Origin: Stigmatella aurantiaca DW4/3-1
Lineage (GTDB): Bacteria > Myxococcota > Myxococcia > Myxococcales > Myxococcaceae
Assembly (NCBI RefSeq): GCF_000165485.1
Contig: NC_014623.1
Location: 4,111,501 to 4,175,500 of the forward strand
Direction of reading: 5' to 3'
Length of the DNA stretch: 64,000 nt
Made by a program: the position numbers and the translations under genes. Of this stretch, positions 16,301 through 25,700 are shown one piece after another. Under the pieces are notes generated by a model that saw only the letters and a list, made by a program, of their open reading frames with translations, searched no databases and was not told the DNA's origin. The first letter of the stretch is position 1. Every line of letters starts with the position of its first letter.

Positions 16301-18292
16301 TCAGCGCCGGGGCAGGGCCAGCCGGATGTTGAAGACGTAGTCCACGGCCACGGGCTGGCCCTGGTAGAGGATGGGCTTGTAGACGCGCGACTTCAGCGCC
16401 TCGAGCACCGGCGCCTCCATGTGGGGCAGCGTCTTGATGACGCGGCAGTTCTCCACGCGCCCCTGGCGGTTGATCGTGCACTTCACCAGCATCACGCCCT
16501 GGACCTTGGCCTCGAGCGCCTCACGGGTATAGGCGAGTTCCTTGCCCTGGATCTGCTCGGGGCGGCTCATGCTCTCACTGTCATAGGGAATGACCGTGTG
16601 GGTGTTCTTCATCGCGGCGAGCACGTTCGAGGGCAGCGTTTGCGCGGCCACCCCGCCCGTCTCGGAGGGGGGCCGCCCGGGGGCGTCCGTGGGAATGGGC
16701 GCCATGGGCTCCGCGGGGGCGAGCGAGGTGGGCAGCGCGCTGGCCGGCTGCAGGCTGTTGCCCGTGGCGAACTCCACGCGCGAGCTTCCCGAAGCGCCGC
16801 TCCGGCGCCGCTGGAGCTTCTGAGAGAGCACCACGTCTCCCGAGCCGCCGGTGATGACCGTCTCGCTCTGGTAGCCCTCGAGCGCGAAGGTGATCTCCAC
16901 CGTGACGGTGCCGTCTAGGCCAGGGGGGACTTCCAGCACGAAGGGGGTCGTCCCGCGCTCCTTGCCCATGTAGTAGACGCGCGCGCCCGAGGGCTCGCTC
17001 ATCAGCCGCAGGCGGACCATCTGGGGGGCCGCGGGCGCGGTCTCGGTGGCTGGCGGCGGGGGGGCCACGGGGGCCTCGGCCTTCACCTGGACCGTCTCGG
17101 GCTGTGGGGGCTTCACCTCGGTGTGAGGCGAGGGGCGGAGGAAGAAGAAGGCCGCGGCGAGCACGGCCACGACGAGGGTGCCGATGCCCAGTCCCAGGAA
17201 CAGCATCCGGCGGCGCCGCTCCCGGCCCACCGGCTCGGGAACCTCCACGCTGATGTCCAGCGCCAGGGTGGACGAGCCAGAGTCCGGCGAGGGCGGGTTG
17301 GCGAAGTTCGGAGAGGGGTACGGGCCCGTGGTCGCCGAGCCCCCCGGACGCTTGAAGATGCCACTGTGGCCGCCCGCGGCCATGTTGGCCGTGCGCATCG
17401 CCTCCAGCAACTCGTCCATCGTCTGGTAGCGGCGCGCGGGGTCCTTCTCCAGGCAGCGCATGACCACCGCTTCGATCTCCGCGGGGACCGGGATGTAGGG
17501 CCGCAGCGAGTTGAAGGGGGGTGGGGCCTCCTTGCAGTGCGAGAAGATGAGCTCCAGGTGATCTCTCGCGATGAACGGCGGGCGCCCCATCAGCATCTGG
17601 TAGAGCATGACGCCCAGCGAGTAGACGTCACTGCGGGCATCCGTCACGTTGCGCGCCTGCTCGGGCGCCATGTACTGCGGGGAGCCGAGGAACGTCCCGC
17701 TCTGGGTGATTTCCGGGCTGAGCGCGCCCTCGGTCACGGGCGCAATGGACTTGACGAGGCCGAAGTCCAGGACCTTCACCAGATCCTGATCCGACTCGTT
17801 GAGCAGCATGATGTTGGCGGGCTTGAGGTCCCGGTGAACGATGCCCATGCCGTGCGCCTCGCGCAGCGAGCGGCACACCTGCTGGCCAATGGAGATGACG
17901 CGGCTCCAGGGCAAGGGCCCCGTCTGGGAGAGCACCTGCGCCAGGGTGCGCCCCTCCATGTACTCCATGGCGATGAAGTAGATGTTGTCTTCGGTCTGCC
18001 CGTAATCGATGACCGTGACGGTGTTGGGGTGGCGGAGCTTGGAGGTGAGGGAGGCCTCGCGCAGAAAGCGCTGCTGGAAGCCGGGATCCTTGCTGCTGGG
18101 AAAGTTGGGGTTGAGGACCTTGAGCGCCACCACCCGGTCCAAGGGGGTCTGGATGGCCCGGTAGACCTTGCCCATGCCCCCCATGCCGAGCGGCTCGGTG
18201 ATCCGGAAGCGACCGTTGAGCGTCCGGCCAATGAGCGGGTCCACTCCCGGCGCTGCCGGAGCCCCGACGGCTGGCGAATCACTCTTGATCAT
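16301..18292 (-). CDS. Hanks-type Ser/Thr protein kinase with periplasmic TonB-like C-terminal domain
   Basis: 663 residues. Kinase domain about 28-300: Gly loop G-M-G-G-M-G (36-41), Lys58, H-R-D-L-K-P-A-N with D155, D-F-G at 176-178, and A-P-E in the activation segment, all intact. A cytosolic linker rich in Pro/Ser precedes one membrane helix (about 363-385). Outside the membrane come a Pro/Ala stretch (391-425), a PEGA-like beta domain (about 426-495, S-E-P-S-G-A-R-V-Y) and a TonB_C-like domain (about 580-663) with G-V-M-L-V-K-C-T-I-N-R-Q-G-R-V and a final Y-V-F-N-I-R-L. The layout suggests the envelope part senses or transmits force or ligand to the kinase, or the reverse; that is inference. 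Divergent from the che operon. Confidence 0.9.
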   Translation of the reverse strand: MIKSDSPAVGAPAAPGVDPLIGRTLNGRFRITEPLGMGGMGKVYRAIQTPLDRVVALKVLNPNFPSSKDPGFQQRFLREASLTSKLRHPNTVTVIDYGQTEDNIYFIAMEYMEGRTLAQVLSQTGPLPWSRVISIGQQVCRSLREAHGMGIVHRDLKPANIMLLNESDQDLVKVLDFGLVKSIAPVTEGALSPEITQSGTFLGSPQYMAPEQARNVTDARSDVYSLGVMLYQMLMGRPPFIARDHLELIFSHCKEAPPPFNSLRPYIPVPAEIEAVVMRCLEKDPARRYQTMDELLEAMRTANMAAGGHSGIFKRPGGSATTGPYPSPNFANPPSPDSGSSTLALDISVEVPEPVGRERRRRMLFLGLGIGTLVVAVLAAAFFFLRPSPHTEVKPPQPETVQVKAEAPVAPPPPATETAPAAPQMVRLRLMSEPSGARVYYMGKERGTTPFVLEVPPGLDGTVTVEITFALEGYQSETVITGGSGDVVLSQKLQRRRSGASGSSRVEFATGNSLQPASALPTSLAPAEPMAPIPTDAPGRPPSETGGVAAQTLPSNVLAAMKNTHTVIPYDSESMSRPEQIQGKELAYTREALEAKVQGVMLVKCTINRQGRVENCRVIKTLPHMEAPVLEALKSRVYKPILYQGQPVAVDYVFNIRLALPRR

Positions 18293-18481
18293 TCACATTC
18301 CCCGCCTGCATACGGCATTGCGTCTCCACGAGCCACGTCCGTCCCCACGCGCATCTCTGGACCGCATCAAACCACAACCCCGCGTTCACTGCGATTCAGC
18401 TTGGCCGCCTCCTTCAGGACGTTTGGGCCGCCTGGGGGCAGCCAGGGAAGCACGGGAGGTCCGAAGACTACACCGCCCGCA

Positions 18482-18510
18482 TTGACGGTCCTCCTGGGAC
18501 CGGATTACGT
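18482..18510 (+). promoter_or_regulatory. Candidate sigma-70-type promoter of the che operon
   Basis: TTGACG at 18482-18487, a 17-base spacer and TTACGT at 18505-18510, 42 bases before the first cheW. It lies in the 260-bp divergent gap with the kinase gene at 16301. The -10 element is only a partial match. Confidence 0.35.
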
Positions 18511-18552
18511 TCCGAGGCTCCCGGAGCATCTCCACCGGGTCAGGGCTGCTCG

Positions 18553-19119
18553 ATGGCCGAAACCCCCACAACTCCAGCCGAAGCCCACGCACGCCGTACC
18601 TCCGTTCAGCAGCGGCTGTCGCTGCTGGAAGGGGAGTTGCAGCAACTGCGGCAGGAACTGACCCACCTCGACGGGGAGCTGCGGCTGCCAGGGCTCTTCC
18701 TCACGCTGGAGGTTGCAGGCGCCCAGGCGCTGTTGCCCACCGAGGTGGTCCAGGAAGTGGTTCGGCTGGTGGAAATCCAGCCCTTGCCCGGTGCGCCTGC
18801 CCACGTGGCGGGTGCGTTCGTCTACCGGGGCACGTCCGCCATCGTGGTGGATCTGGCCGTGCTGCTGGGCGTCCGCCGGGAGCCGGAGATGGATGCGCAC
18901 CTGGTGGTCTGCTCGGGGGCGCGCACGGTGGCGCTGCTGGTGGACCGGGTCCGGGACATCGTCGAGACGCCCGCCCTCGTGGAAGGGGATGCCGCCGGAG
19001 CGCACCGCTCGCCGTGGGACACGACCGGACTGATGGGCGGCTTGTGCCGGCTTCCCGAAGGCGGGTTGCTCCCCTTGCTGCGGACCACGCTCCTGCTGGC
19101 CACTCCGGAGGGGACGTGA
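18553..19119 (+). CDS. cheW: CheW-like adaptor (1)
   Basis: 188 residues. A coiled-coil-like start (about 15-45, Q-Q-R-L-S-L-L-E-G-E-L-Q-Q-L-R) is followed by a CheW fold: L-P-T-E-V-V-Q-E-V-V, then P-G-A-P-A-H-V-A-G-A-F-V-Y-R-G (the usual glycine-rich turn), V-V-D-L-A-V-L-L-G and L-V-D-R-V-R-D-I-V. It couples receptors to CheA. The N-terminal coiled coil is not part of a minimal CheW and may set specificity. Its stop overlaps the cheR start. Confidence 0.85.
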   Translation: MAETPTTPAEAHARRTSVQQRLSLLEGELQQLRQELTHLDGELRLPGLFLTLEVAGAQALLPTEVVQEVVRLVEIQPLPGAPAHVAGAFVYRGTSAIVVDLAVLLGVRREPEMDAHLVVCSGARTVALLVDRVRDIVETPALVEGDAAGAHRSPWDTTGLMGGLCRLPEGGLLPLLRTTLLLATPEGT

Positions 19120-20501
19120 ACGAAGTCGTCCGGGCGGATGCGCTCGATGAGGCCACGCTCAGCCGGGTCGAGGACGTCCTGAGGGAGGCCAGTGGCCTGA
19201 CGCTCACCGCCAGTGTCCGGCGCTCGCTGAGCACCGCGCTCGTCCGGGCCGCCGAGGCACGCAAGCTCGCACCCCCGGTGTTTCTCAAGGCGCTGCTGGC
19301 ACGGGATCCCGTGGTGGTGGAGACCTTCATCGAGTACGCGGTGATCGGCGAGACGTACTTCTTCCGCCACCCCGAGCACCTGCGCGAGCTGACCCGGGTG
19401 ATCGCCGCGCACGGGGAGCCCGTTCACATCTGGAGCGCGGGCTGCGCCACGGGCGAGGAGCCTTACAGCATCACCATGGCGCTGCTGGCGGCGGGGGTCC
19501 CCGTGGAGAACATCCACGTGCTGGCCACCGACATCTCGGCCCGCTCCCTCAGCCGCGCGCGTGTGGGCACCTACAGCCCCTGGTCCGTCCGGCGGGTCGA
19601 GCCGGCCATGGAGAAGCGTTTCCTGACGGCCCACCCCGGGGGGATGTCGGTTTGTACCCAGGCGCGACAGCCCGTGGAGTTCCGCCGGCACAACCTCGTC
19701 TCGGACCTGGCGCCCGTGTCCAACCAGGACGCGGTGTTTTGCCGCAACGTGTTGATCTACTTTCCGCCGGAGCTGGTGCGCCAGGTGCTCACCAAGCTTG
19801 TCGGAGCGCTGGCGCCCGGAGCGCTGCTGTTCCTGTCCCCCGCGGAGGTGCCCCTGGCCAACGGGCTGGGCCTGGAGGTGCTCGACGTGGAGGGCACCCC
19901 GGTGTTGCGCCGCCCCGTCACGCCCCTGGGGTCCGTGAAGGAAGCTCCCACCCCCATCAAACCCCTGGCGCGCTGGAAGCAGGAGCCCTTTGGGACGCGG
20001 CTCGCCGCCTCCCTGCCCCTGGCCCCCTTGACGCGGTCGCCCTTGGTTCGCAATCCCCCCGCGGCGCCGGTGCCTCCTGCCCAGGAGGCGCCCTCGCCAG
20101 AAGATGACGCGATGCGTCAGGCGCTCGTGGCGGCCCGGGAGGGGAAGTACGATGTCGTGGAGACGCTGGCGAGGGAGGCGGCGCGCAAGCTGGTCCCGGA
20201 GGCATACCTGTTGTTGGCGATGGTGGCTGAGACGCGGGGAGATCTGAACGGGGCAGTGGACTGCGTGCGAAAGGCGCTATACCTGGAGCCTCAACTGGCG
20301 CTCGGTCACGCTACGCTCGTCACGCTCTACACGCGGCTGGAGCGCCGGGAGGACGCGGAGCGGGCGCGGCAGAATGCGCTGAGGGCGTTGGACGGGTTGG
20401 ACGATGAGCACCCCTTGCGAGGGGTGGAGACAATGACCGCGGGCGGCCTGCGGCAGGCGCTTTCGGCGAGGGGCCGGGCGGGTTGGCAGGGGGCGCCGTG
20501 A
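19116..20501 (+). CDS. cheR: CheR-type receptor methyltransferase with C-terminal TPR-like region
   Basis: 461 residues from GTG 19116, which overlaps the cheW stop. The N-terminal helical CheR domain leads to the SAM-binding domain with I-G-E-T-Y-F-F-R, the motif I-W-S-A-G-C-A-T-G-E-E-P-Y-S, A-T-D-I-S, and F-C-R-N-V-L-I-Y-F, all typical of CheR. It methylates receptor glutamates. After a Pro-rich linker (about 290-335) residues 340-440 are helix pairs resembling tetratricopeptide repeats, known in some CheR proteins for receptor or partner docking. No CheB demethylase is seen nearby. Confidence 0.92.
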   Translation: MNEVVRADALDEATLSRVEDVLREASGLTLTASVRRSLSTALVRAAEARKLAPPVFLKALLARDPVVVETFIEYAVIGETYFFRHPEHLRELTRVIAAHGEPVHIWSAGCATGEEPYSITMALLAAGVPVENIHVLATDISARSLSRARVGTYSPWSVRRVEPAMEKRFLTAHPGGMSVCTQARQPVEFRRHNLVSDLAPVSNQDAVFCRNVLIYFPPELVRQVLTKLVGALAPGALLFLSPAEVPLANGLGLEVLDVEGTPVLRRPVTPLGSVKEAPTPIKPLARWKQEPFGTRLAASLPLAPLTRSPLVRNPPAAPVPPAQEAPSPEDDAMRQALVAAREGKYDVVETLAREAARKLVPEAYLLLAMVAETRGDLNGAVDCVRKALYLEPQLALGHATLVTLYTRLERREDAERARQNALRALDGLDDEHPLRGVETMTAGGLRQALSARGRAGWQGAP

Positions 20502-20534
20502 GCCGCGGTAGGCCGCAAGTAGCAAGGAGGTAAC

Positions 20535-22145
20535 GTGGAAGTCCAAGGCATCAAGTTGTCCATGCCCGGCAGTCAGACGGTGGGACGGCTCAGCCTGCGT
20601 ACCAAGATCCTTTGGATCACGGGCCTGTCCGGTGGCCTGGTGGCTGGCATTCTGAGCGCGGTGTTCTTGATGCAGATGCGCGATGCCTTGCGCGCCGAGT
20701 TGGCCACCCGGGCGCGGGTGATCAGCATCCAGATGGCCAACCACCTGGCGCCAGACGTGGCCGCCGTGGATCAGGCCACGCTCCAGAAAGAGGTGGACGC
20801 CACGCTGCGCGATGTGCCGGACGTGGCGTACCTGCTGGTGCGCAACCAGGTCGGCACCGTGATGGCCATCGCCAACAAGAAGGAATTCACCGGCGCCGAG
20901 ATGGTGAAGGCCACCCTGGGCGAGGAGGCCGTGGACCGGTGGGTGACGGTGGCGGACCGGCCAGCGCTGGAGACCTCCACGCCCATCGTCTTCGCCATGC
21001 GGGGGGACACGGTGCCCTCGAAGGTCGGCACGGTGCAGGTGGGCATCCAGCTCGACTCGCTCTCGGCGTCGATCTCCTCCGTGGTGTGGCAGGCGCTGGG
21101 GCTGGGGCTCCTGGTGCTGGTGCTCTGCCTGATTGCCGCGGCCCTGCTGTCCCAGTTGGTGACGGTGCCCCTGGAGCGGCTGGGACGGGCGGCGGCGGGC
21201 ATCGCGGCGGGGGATCTGCGCCAGCAGATCGACGCCCGGGGCAACGACGAGATCGGCGAGCTGGCCCGGAGCTTCGCGAAGATGGCGGAGACGGTGACCC
21301 ACATGCTGGCGGACCTGCGCAACGCCGCGGCGGACATCGAGCGCGAGGCGACCAGCGTGCTCACCACCTCCACGCAGCAGTCCGCCATGGCCCACGAGCA
21401 GGCCTCCGCCATCAACGAGACGAGCACCACGGTGGCCGAGATCGCCCAGACCTCCAAGCAGGCGACGACCTACGCCGACTCGGTGATCAGCGGCACGCAG
21501 CGCTCCGAGGCGCTGTCCAGCGAGGGCCAGAAGGTGGTGGCCGAGAGCGTCTCCGGCATGGAGAAGCTGGGACAGCAGGTGCGCGCCATCGCCGTGGCCA
21601 TCACCGAGTTGCACGAGCGCACGCTGCAAATCAGCGACATCATCACCACCGTGCGCGACGTGGCCGAGCAGTCGAACCTGCTGGCGCTCAACGCCTCCAT
21701 CGAGGCGGCCAAGGCCGGCGAGCATGGCCGGGGCTTCGCGGTGGTGGCCATGGAGATGCGCACCCTGGCCGAGCAGTCCAAGGTGGCCGCCAACCAGGTG
21801 CGGGGCCTGCTGGGCGAAGTGCAGAAGGGCACCAAGGCGGCGGTGGCGGTCACCGAAGAGGGCAGCCGCCGCGCCCAGGCGGCCATGGCGCTGGCGCAGA
21901 GCGCGGGTTCGGCCATCCTCGGCCTGGCCGAGGTCATCCGCGAGTCCTCATCGGCGGCGCGGCAGATCGCGGGCAACACCCGTCAGCAGACCATTGGCGT
22001 GGAGCAGATTGCCACCGCCATGAGTGAGCTGTCCTCGGCCACGGCGGACAGCGTCCTGGGCACCCGGCAAATCGAGCAGGTGGCGGGCAATCTTTCCAAT
22101 CTCTCCAAGCGCTTCTCGGAGCTTGTAGGTAGATATCAGCTATGA
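20535..22145 (+). CDS. Methyl-accepting chemotaxis protein
   Basis: 536 residues from GTG 20535, preceded by AAGGAGG at 20524-20530. Membrane helix 1 at about 24-47, a periplasmic sensor of about 135 residues, helix 2 at about 185-208, a HAMP domain ([11 protein letters not shown]), then the cytoplasmic signalling domain with the conserved hairpin [18 protein letters not shown]. The sensor is the size of a single Cache/four-helix type domain; ligand unknown. It feeds the CheW/CheA encoded downstream and is the substrate for the upstream CheR. Confidence 0.93.
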   Translation: MEVQGIKLSMPGSQTVGRLSLRTKILWITGLSGGLVAGILSAVFLMQMRDALRAELATRARVISIQMANHLAPDVAAVDQATLQKEVDATLRDVPDVAYLLVRNQVGTVMAIANKKEFTGAEMVKATLGEEAVDRWVTVADRPALETSTPIVFAMRGDTVPSKVGTVQVGIQLDSLSASISSVVWQALGLGLLVLVLCLIAAALLSQLVTVPLERLGRAAAGIAAGDLRQQIDARGNDEIGELARSFAKMAETVTHMLADLRNAAADIEREATSVLTTSTQQSAMAHEQASAINETSTTVAEIAQTSKQATTYADSVISGTQRSEALSSEGQKVVAESVSGMEKLGQQVRAIAVAITELHERTLQISDIITTVRDVAEQSNLLALNASIEAAKAGEHGRGFAVVAMEMRTLAEQSKVAANQVRGLLGEVQKGTKAAVAVTEEGSRRAQAAMALAQSAGSAILGLAEVIRESSSAARQIAGNTRQQTIGVEQIATAMSELSSATADSVLGTRQIEQVAGNLSNLSKRFSELVGRYQL

Positions 22146-22555
22146 ACACGGTCGGAACACGCGGTCCCATGAAAGTCCTGATCGTCGAGGACACGAAGAC
22201 GATCACGAACCTGTTGCAGGTGTACCTGATGGGCTGGGGGCTCCAGTTCTTCGATGCGGGCAACGGCACCCAGGGGTTGGCCAAGGCGCGGGAGATGAAG
22301 CCGGACCTCATCATCTCCGACGTGCAGATGCCGGAGATGGATGGCTTCGCGCTGTGCGCGGCGATCCGGGCGGACTCCGCGCTGCATGCGACCCCCTTCC
22401 TGCTCCTCACATCCCTCAAGGACGACGCCAGCCGGCAGCGCGGGCGGTTGGTGGGGGCCAGCGCCTTCCTCAACAAGCCCGTGTCGGTGGATGAGCTTCG
22501 CGAGCGTGTGCGGGAGCTGCTGAAGCTGCCCATGAAGACCCCCGCGGGACGCTGA
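22142..22555 (+). CDS. cheY: CheY-like single-domain response regulator
   Basis: 137 residues, one receiver domain. Acidic pair E16/D17, phospho-acceptor D60 in [12 protein letters not shown], Thr/Ser in L-L-L-T-S and Lys in L-N-K-P-V are all present. The start ATG overlaps the receptor stop (ATGA); M10 is an alternative start nearer the domain. No output domain, so it acts by binding a partner. Probable phosphotransfer target of the CheA encoded at 23148, alongside that protein's own fused receiver. Confidence 0.9.
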   Translation: MNTVGTRGPMKVLIVEDTKTITNLLQVYLMGWGLQFFDAGNGTQGLAKAREMKPDLIISDVQMPEMDGFALCAAIRADSALHATPFLLLTSLKDDASRQRGRLVGASAFLNKPVSVDELRERVRELLKLPMKTPAGR

Positions 22556-22562
22556 GCCAGGA

Positions 22563-23138
22563 ATGCCCAACGAAGACGCCAAGCTGGAGATCGACTACGC
22601 CGGGTTGAAGAGGCGGCTCGACGACGCGCGTTCGTTGGGGCTCGACGAGGCTTTCAGCACGGAGAAGCGCCGGGAGGTGCTGTCGGCCCGGGCGAAGATG
22701 CTGGCGAAGTCCCGCGACGAGATCCGCCCCTCGGTGCTCACGGTGCTCACCTTCAAGGTGGGAGGCGAGCGGTATTCCGTGCCCATCGAGCAGGTGGACC
22801 ACGTGATGGAGTCGCGGGGCCTGTGCTCGCTGCCAGGGGCGCCCCGGCACGTGCTGGGGGCGATCTTCTCGCGCTCGCGCGTGGTGCCGGTGCTGGACCT
22901 GCGGCAGATGCTGGGGCTGGAAGGGGGCGGTATGTCCGATCTGGGCAAGGTGGTGGTGGTGGACGTGGGCGGCGAGGCCTTTGGTGTCGCCGCGGAGCAG
23001 GTGGATGGGCGGCAGGAGCTGCTGCGCACCACGCTGTCCCAGCCTCCGCCCGGACCCTTTTTGTTCCTCACTCCGGACCGGCTGACGGTGCTCGACGTGG
23101 AGAAGCTCGGCAGCCCTGCCACGGCGAGGCGAGGGTAG
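22563..23138 (+). CDS. cheW: CheW-like adaptor (2)
   Basis: 191 residues. A charged helical N-terminus of about 55 residues precedes a CheW domain: L-T-F-K-V-G-G-E-R-Y-S-V-P-I-E-Q-V, L-P-G-A-P-R-H-V-L-G-A-I-F-S-R, V-V-P-V-L-D-L-R-Q-M-L-G. It follows cheY by 7 bases and precedes cheA by 9. It is distinct in sequence from the first CheW of the operon, so the two may sit at different positions in the array. Confidence 0.9.
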   Translation: MPNEDAKLEIDYAGLKRRLDDARSLGLDEAFSTEKRREVLSARAKMLAKSRDEIRPSVLTVLTFKVGGERYSVPIEQVDHVMESRGLCSLPGAPRHVLGAIFSRSRVVPVLDLRQMLGLEGGGMSDLGKVVVVDVGGEAFGVAAEQVDGRQELLRTTLSQPPPGPFLFLTPDRLTVLDVEKLGSPATARRG

Positions 23139-23147
23139 GCACGGCCC

Positions 23148-25676
23148 ATGGATCCGCAGGTGCTGCGCAGCATCTGGCCCATCTTCTCCGCGGAGACGCG
23201 CGAGCAGATCCAGGCCATCGGTACGAAAGTCCTCGGGCTGGAGCAAGAGCCGGCCGAGCGTGAGCCGGACTTGCTCCCGTCGCTGAAGCGGCTGGTGCAC
23301 AGCCTCAAGGGCTCCGCCGCGAGCCTGGGCCTCATGGACATCGAGCAGGTGGTCCACGCCATCGAGGATGGGTTGGCGCGCCTGAGCCCCGGAGACCGGT
23401 TGGCCCGGGATCTGGTGGAAGCCACCTTGCGTGGGCTCTCCTCCATCGAGGTGGCGCTCGGGCGGGGCGACGTGGGCGAGGTTCCCTCCATCGATGGGTT
23501 GCCCTCCCTGCTGACCGCCCTGGGACACGAGGCCGAGCCGCCCAGTCCGGCGGAAGGGTTCCAGCAGGACGTGCTCGAGTCGCTGGAGAAGCTCGAGTCG
23601 GTGTTGATCGCCCTGGTCTCCCCGAACGTGCCGGACCGGGGGGCGTTGGTGCAGTCGGCGGTGGCGATGGCGCAGGGGCTCCAGGATGGCGCCGAGGCAG
23701 CGCAGGATGCGCGCGTGGCGCCGATCGCGGAGCGGGTGGCCGCGAGTTTCTCGAAGATGGCGCAAGGCGGGGACGCCGCCAGCATCGCTGCGTCGGAGCT
23801 CGCGGGGCTCCTCGTCGAGCTGCGCACGGCGATGACGCCCGCCACCCCTGGGCCGGCCGCCCCGTCATCCAAGCCCGCGGCGCCCGAGGCTGCCCCCGCC
23901 CGTCCCACGGCCGAGACGCCCAGCAGCGAGCCCGTGGCGGGAAGTGCGCCGAAGGGGCAGGTGGACCAGGCGATTCGCGTCTCGGTGAAGACGCTGGATT
24001 CGCTGGCGCTCCAGGTGGAGCACCTCATCGCGGGCCGCTTCCAGCAGGCGCGGCGGACCGAGTCCCAGCGGGAGTTGCTGGACCGGACCCATGACGTGGT
24101 GGTGGGCCTGGAGCGGGCCGCCTCGCAGCTGTCTTTGTCCGGGGGCGGGGCCGTGCTGGACTCGCTGCGGACCAGCGCCAACCACCTGCGGGACGTGCAG
24201 AAGAAGCTGGCGGAGCTGTTGAAGGAGGCCACCCGGGACGGTGAGCAGCTCAACCTCGTGGCCCAGGTGGTGCGGGACGACCTGAGGGATCTGCGCATGG
24301 TGCCCTCCGCGCAGATGCTCGAGCCGCTGCGCCGCACGGTGCGCGAGCTGGGCGCCCGGCTGGGCAAGAAGGTGGAGCTGGTCCTTGCGGGCACCGAGGT
24401 CCGTCTGGACCGGCGCATCCTGGATGCCTTGAGGGATCCGCTGCTGCACCTGGTGCGCAACGCCATCGATCATGGCCTGGAGACGGTGGAAGCCCGGCGC
24501 GCCTCCGGCAAATCCGAGGCGGGGACCCTCTGGGTCCGTGTGGAGTCCCGGGGCACGCGCATCGCCGTGGTGGTGGAGGACAACGGGGCGGGCTTGTCTC
24601 CGGAGCGCGTGCGGGCCACGGCGGTGAAGCGGGGATTGCTGTCCGCCGAGGCGGCGGCCCGGCTGCCCGATGATCAAGCCGCGCGGCTCATTTTCCAGCC
24701 AGGCTTCTCCACGCGGGATGAGGTGACGGCGACCTCTGGCCGTGGGGTGGGGCTGGACGTGGTGCATGCCACGGCCCAGCGCCTTCAGGGCGCGGTCGAA
24801 GTGGCGTACACGGAAGGGCAGGGGACGCGCTTCACCATCGATCTGCCCCTGACGCTCGCCGCCGCACTGGGCCTGCTGGTGCGGGTGGGCACCAACGTCG
24901 TGGTGGTCCCCTCCGATGTCGTCAAACGCGTGGTGCGGCTGGCGCCGGACGATGTGGGCACGGTGGCGGGCCGCGTGGTGGCCCGGGTGGACGGGGATCA
25001 GCTCAGCTTCCGCTCGCTCGCGGAGTCCATTGGCCTGCCTCGGCTCCCGATAGCGCTCGACGCGGGGAAGGTGCAGACCGCGATGCTCCTCACGCTGGGC
25101 CAGGAGCGCGCGGTGTTCGCCATCGATGAGGTGGTGGGACAGCAGGACATCGTCGTCCGGTCCCTCGGTCGGCACCTGAAGGAAGTGACGCACCTGGCCG
25201 GAGCCGCCGTGCTGGATGATGGCCGCCTGGTGCCGGTGATCAACGCGCCGGAGCTGCTGCGGGCCGCGTCGCCGACGGCCCGCGTCACCGCGGAGGTGCG
25301 CCGTCCTCGCATCCTCGTCTGTGACGATGCGCTCACCACCCGCTTCGCCATGAAGGCGCTGCTGGAGATTGCCGGCTATCCGGTGGTCACCGCCGCGGAT
25401 GGCCAGGAGGCCTGGGAGGTGCTGGAGCGGACCCAGTGCCAGCTCGTGGTCAGCGACTGGCAGATGCCACGGCTGGACGGCGTGGGGCTCGCGCGGCGCA
25501 TCCGGGCCCACCCGACGCTCAACCGCACGCCCATCATCCTCGTCACCTCGCTCGACAGCCCCGAGGAGCGGGCCGCGGGGCTCGAGGCCGGCGCGGATGG
25601 CTACATCGTCAAGCGCGAGGTCGAGCGCGGCAAGTTGCTGGAGCTGGTCCGCCAGCTCATGCCCGCCTCCGGCTGA
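23148..25676 (+). CDS. cheA: CheA histidine kinase fused to a C-terminal receiver
   Basis: 842 residues. HPt domain at about 1-120 with phospho-accepting H51 in L-V-H-S-L-K-G-S-A. A second helical segment (about 140-225) has no clear HPt His. After an Ala/Pro linker come the dimerisation helices (about 275-400), the ATPase domain with L-H-L-V-R-N-A-I-D-H-G, V-V-E-D-N-G-A-G and G-R-G-V-G-L-D-V-V, the CheW-like domain (about 560-700), and a complete receiver (about 715-842, acceptor near D770 in V-V-S-D-W-Q-M-P). The layout is that of hybrid CheA-CheY proteins such as FrzE. It ends the operon. Confidence 0.94.
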   Translation: MDPQVLRSIWPIFSAETREQIQAIGTKVLGLEQEPAEREPDLLPSLKRLVHSLKGSAASLGLMDIEQVVHAIEDGLARLSPGDRLARDLVEATLRGLSSIEVALGRGDVGEVPSIDGLPSLLTALGHEAEPPSPAEGFQQDVLESLEKLESVLIALVSPNVPDRGALVQSAVAMAQGLQDGAEAAQDARVAPIAERVAASFSKMAQGGDAASIAASELAGLLVELRTAMTPATPGPAAPSSKPAAPEAAPARPTAETPSSEPVAGSAPKGQVDQAIRVSVKTLDSLALQVEHLIAGRFQQARRTESQRELLDRTHDVVVGLERAASQLSLSGGGAVLDSLRTSANHLRDVQKKLAELLKEATRDGEQLNLVAQVVRDDLRDLRMVPSAQMLEPLRRTVRELGARLGKKVELVLAGTEVRLDRRILDALRDPLLHLVRNAIDHGLETVEARRASGKSEAGTLWVRVESRGTRIAVVVEDNGAGLSPERVRATAVKRGLLSAEAAARLPDDQAARLIFQPGFSTRDEVTATSGRGVGLDVVHATAQRLQGAVEVAYTEGQGTRFTIDLPLTLAAALGLLVRVGTNVVVVPSDVVKRVVRLAPDDVGTVAGRVVARVDGDQLSFRSLAESIGLPRLPIALDAGKVQTAMLLTLGQERAVFAIDEVVGQQDIVVRSLGRHLKEVTHLAGAAVLDDGRLVPVINAPELLRAASPTARVTAEVRRPRILVCDDALTTRFAMKALLEIAGYPVVTAADGQEAWEVLERTQCQLVVSDWQMPRLDGVGLARRIRAHPTLNRTPIILVTSLDSPEERAAGLEAGADGYIVKREVERGKLLELVRQLMPASG

Positions 25677-25700
25677 GCCGGGCCGCTGTCCGCGGGGCGC

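Noticed and set aside
17123-18661. Plus-strand open frame opposite the Ser/Thr kinase
   Set aside because: Antisense to an intact kinase, His/Arg/Val-rich, and runs into cheW in the wrong frame.
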